Assembly: GCF_023546765.1 (NCBI RefSeq)
Contig: NZ_CP097484.1
Span: 2,512,001 to 2,576,000 of the forward strand
DNA: 64,000 nucleotides
Origin: Methylobacterium tardum
GTDB taxonomy: Bacteria > Pseudomonadota > Alphaproteobacteria > Rhizobiales > Beijerinckiaceae
Reading direction: 5' to 3'
Positions 61,849-64,000 of this stretch are shown in pieces. Made by a program: the position numbers and the translations under genes. Each line of letters starts with the position of its first letter. Within the stretch, counting starts at the first letter, position 1. The notes beneath the pieces were generated by a model. The model was not told the origin of the DNA. It was given only the letters and a program-made list of their open reading frames with translations, and did not search any database.

Positions 61849-62565
61849 TCAGGCCGGGGCCAGGGCGCGCGCCGCGTCGAGCCGCTCCCGGGCTCCGGCC
61901 AGGGCGATCTCCGGCGCCTGCCGGCCGAGACTGAGGGCCGCGTCGAGGATCGCGCAGGCTTGGCTCCAGGTCCCGGCCACGAAGGGCGCGGCCCCTTCGG
62001 CGACCTCGGCGGCGCAGCGCGCATCGTCGCCGGAGCGCTGCGCGGCCGTCGCCGTCCGAGACACCGCCGCGGTCAGCGCGCCCTCGCGCCAGCGCCGCCC
62101 CCGGGCCGCCGCCTGCGCGAGCGCCCCGCCCCGCCAGGCCGCTGCCTTCGCGGCCGCCAGCGCGATGGACCAGTCCGGGGCCCCGGCGCAGGCCTCGGCA
62201 TCCTCGGCCATGCCGGCGAGGGTGCAGAGCGGCGCCAGGATGCGCCGCACGCTCTCCAGCGCCAGCCGCGCTGTGCGTGCGGCCTCGACCTCCGGCGTGT
62301 CGGCGCTGCCCGAGAGCCGCAGCACGAAGGCCATGAGCTGCGGCCGGATGTCGTCCGGCATGGCGTCGTTGAGGCCGAGGGCGTAGGCGGCGATCGGCCG
62401 CGAGAAGCAGGGCGGGCAATCCGCGCTGGAGCGGATCGCCCGGTACGGCAGACCGGCCGCCACGATCGCGGCCTCGTTGATACAGGTTCCGCCATCGGGG
62501 CCGGGGAACGGGTGAGACCCGGCGAGCAGGCGCCAGTTCAGGATCGGCTCGAAGTCGGGATGCAT
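61849..62565 (-). CDS. Hypothetical Ala-rich protein
   Basis: 238 residues from ATG 62565 (MHPDFEPILNWRLLAGSHPF); a much longer frame upstream runs over the NicO gene and is rejected. The conserved-looking opening GPDGGTCINEAAIVAAGLPY, and two cysteines in SSADCPPCFSRPI, are followed by an Ala-rich helical body. No family is recognised. It is convergent with the histidine phosphatase (stops adjacent) and lies 62 bases downstream of the NicO gene. Confidence 0.7.
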   Translation of the reverse strand: MHPDFEPILNWRLLAGSHPFPGPDGGTCINEAAIVAAGLPYRAIRSSADCPPCFSRPIAAYALGLNDAMPDDIRPQLMAFVLRLSGSADTPEVEAARTARLALESVRRILAPLCTLAGMAEDAEACAGAPDWSIALAAAKAAAWRGGALAQAAARGRRWREGALTAAVSRTATAAQRSGDDARCAAEVAEGAAPFVAGTWSQACAILDAALSLGRQAPEIALAGARERLDAARALAPA

Positions 62566-62627
62566 GGGCGCGCTCTCCGTCTCGGGTGCGCAGCGTGGCA
62601 CGCCGCGTTCCGGAAGGCGAGGCCCCC

Positions 62628-63620
62628 TCAGCCGCCGAGCCCGGGCGCGAGGCCCGAGAGCATCGCGGTGCCGAGGACCAGCACGAAGGCTGCGGCAACA
62701 AGTTCCAGGCCACCGAGCGCCAGGAGCCCCGCCTTGCCCCGGCCGCCCGCGAGGCGCAGGGCCGCGCGCTTGGCGAAGACCGCCAGACAGGCCAGCGCCG
62801 TCGTGGTGAGCGCGGTGCCCAGCGCCATCGCCAGGATCGCCAGCACGCCCGCCCCGGGCACGCCCTGCGACACCGCGAAGACCAGGACCAGCACCGCGCC
62901 CGCACAGGGGCGCGTGCCCGCCGCCAGCACCACACCGGCCCGCTCGCGCCACGTGTCGTGGGTGTCGAGGGCCTGCGGCTCGGGCAGGTGGCTGCAGCCG
63001 GGGCCGCAGCCGGCGCCGAGATGCGCGAGGCGCCCGGCCTTGCGCCACGTCAGCACCAGCCCGATCAGGGCGACGAGGGCGAAGCTCACCGTCTCGATCA
63101 GCGTGCCGGCCCGGGTGATGCTCGCTGCCGTGGCGTTGAGGACCAACGTGCCGAGGCCGACGATCGCCCCGGCCATGCAGGCCTGGAGCAACGCGGCGCA
63201 GACGCTCAGCATCGCGCCGCGCCGGATCGCCCGCTCGCCCGCCAGGATATAGCCCGCGATCACCGCCTTGCCGTGGCCGGGGCCGGCGGCGTGGAACACG
63301 CCGTACGCGAAGGCGAGCCCGACCAGCGGGCTCCAGCTGCCGCCGCTCCGGAGCGCGCTCACCGCGGCGTTGAGGCTGCGCGAGAAGCTCGCCTGCAGAG
63401 CCAGGATCACGCCGCCGATCCCCGTCGCGGCCGGGGCAGCCTCCCGGAAGCCGATCCCGAACGGCGAGCGCGGCGGCGGCGCGACGATGCCGGGCGCGAC
63501 GAGCCACGCGATCGCGGCCGCCAGCAGGGCGGCGAGCCCGATGGCCAGTACCATGAGGCCGAGCCGCAATCCCAGCCGACCCGGTTGGGCCGGCGCGGCG
63601 ATCCCGATGCCTACGGACAT
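62628..63620 (-). CDS. NicO-family nickel/cobalt exporter
   Basis: 330 residues. Six or more membrane helices and the NicO motif HAAGPGHGKAVIAGYIL (about residues 108-124). The second half has TRPCAGAVLVLVFAVSQG. The family moves Ni(II) or Co(II), usually outward (RcnA-like). Its start overlaps the end of the DUF1007 gene by ten bases, a pairing found widely with such exporters, so the two work together. A cytoplasmic Cys/His segment (LGAGCGPGCSHLPEPQ) may bind the metal. Confidence 0.9.
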   Translation of the reverse strand: MSVGIGIAAPAQPGRLGLRLGLMVLAIGLAALLAAAIAWLVAPGIVAPPPRSPFGIGFREAAPAATGIGGVILALQASFSRSLNAAVSALRSGGSWSPLVGLAFAYGVFHAAGPGHGKAVIAGYILAGERAIRRGAMLSVCAALLQACMAGAIVGLGTLVLNATAASITRAGTLIETVSFALVALIGLVLTWRKAGRLAHLGAGCGPGCSHLPEPQALDTHDTWRERAGVVLAAGTRPCAGAVLVLVFAVSQGVPGAGVLAILAMALGTALTTTALACLAVFAKRAALRLAGGRGKAGLLALGGLELVAAAFVLVLGTAMLSGLAPGLGG

Positions 63621-64000
63621 GCCACGAGAACCCGGCTGGCGAACTGGACCCCGTAGCTGGAGGCCGCGGTCAGCGCCTCGAAGAACGCCTCGGTCATTCC
63701 CGAGGAGCCGGCCTCCGCCGTCTTCGGCTGCTCGGTCTTCGGGCGGGTGACGGTGGCGGCGCAGCCCTGCGGCGCGCCCGCGAGGGTCGCGGCTTCGGGT
63801 CCGTCCGCGAACGAGAAGGCCACGAAGTAGGTCGGGTCGTAGACCTCCAGGGCGGCGACTCCCCGCCCCTGCAGGACCGGCGTCTTGAGCGGCAGCAGGA
63901 AGGTCATGACCAGAGCCTTGTCCTCCATGCGGGCCGCCGGCTCCCTGGGATCGGCGAAGGCCTGCTCCTTGCCGCCGACCTTCAGCTTCGTGAAGTAGCC
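63611..64000 (-). CDS. DUF1007 family protein (5' end outside window)
   Basis: The last 129 residues are seen; the frame is open to the window edge (GYFTKLKVGGKEQAFADPRE at the top). Segments RMEDKALVMTFLLPLKTPVL and EVYDPTYFVAFSFAD match DUF1007, a periplasmic family usually next to NicO/RcnA nickel-cobalt transporters. The missing N-terminus should carry a signal peptide and the HPHVWI-type motif. It overlaps the exporter gene by ten bases, suggesting translational coupling. Confidence 0.85.
   Translation of the reverse strand, partial: GYFTKLKVGGKEQAFADPREPAARMEDKALVMTFLLPLKTPVLQGRGVAALEVYDPTYFVAFSFADGPEAATLAGAPQGCAATVTRPKTEQPKTAEAGSSGMTEAFFEALTAASSYGVQFASRVLVACP

Overview
The window reads as a chromosomal segment of a Methylobacterium/Methylorubrum-like alphaproteobacterium (Hyphomicrobiales). 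The reasons are very high GC, alphaproteobacterial protein types throughout (short-lid Adk, CckA, CtrA-type TTAA-N7-TTAA sites, a FliO-like protein divergent from flgBC-fliEQR-flhB), GTG/TTG starts, and several families of GC-rich intergenic palindromes. No tRNA, rRNA, CRISPR array, transposase or prophage was seen.

Layout. 1-6.5 kb (minus): the end of a COQ10/RatA-like gene, lipA, then a glycerol regulon glpR-glpD-glpK-glpF with two candidate GlpR operators. 6.6-7 kb: a small secreted Met/His-rich protein with a clear terminator. 7.1-18.4 kb (plus): a tightly packed, Wsp-like chemosensory operon (CheW, CheR-TPR, CheW, MCP, CheA-REC, CheB) that ends in two large REC/histidine-kinase proteins instead of a WspR-type diguanylate cyclase. 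18.9-30.3 kb (minus): the spc and alpha ribosomal operons (rplN to rplQ) with secY, adk, rpoA and an inserted metallo-beta-lactamase-fold gene. 30.3-34.2 kb: a hypothetical gene and a polar amino-acid ABC transporter (binding protein and two permeases, no ATPase). 34.2-43.9 kb (plus): str and S10 operons (rpsL, rpsG, fusA, tuf, rpsJ to rpsQ). The normally continuous str-S10-spc-alpha series is therefore split between rpsQ and rplN, and the two parts are divergent. 44.5-45.7 kb: recA with an SOS-like box. 45.8-52.4 kb (minus): flgB-flgC-fliE-fliQ-fliR-flhB-cckA, with CtrA-type boxes upstream. 52.7-54.3 kb: a FliO-like gene and a small unknown. 54.6-58.6 kb: an MFS symporter, dnaN and recF. 58.7-60.4 kb: a second MCP. 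60.8-64 kb: glyoxalase-type and histidine-phosphatase genes, an unknown gene, and a NicO-family nickel/cobalt exporter overlapping a DUF1007 gene that runs off the window.

Quality caveat. Six genes (cheA twice, rplX, tuf, cckA, fliE, recF) carry single missing bases. In every case a CCGG lies at or beside the break, and inserting A or T to make CCWGG restores the frame. In tuf and rplX this gives exactly the expected family residues. This looks like a systematic consensus error at CCWGG sites rather than gene decay, so these genes are annotated as CDS spanning the lesion. A different, opposite-sign frame break affects the N-terminus of the second MCP.
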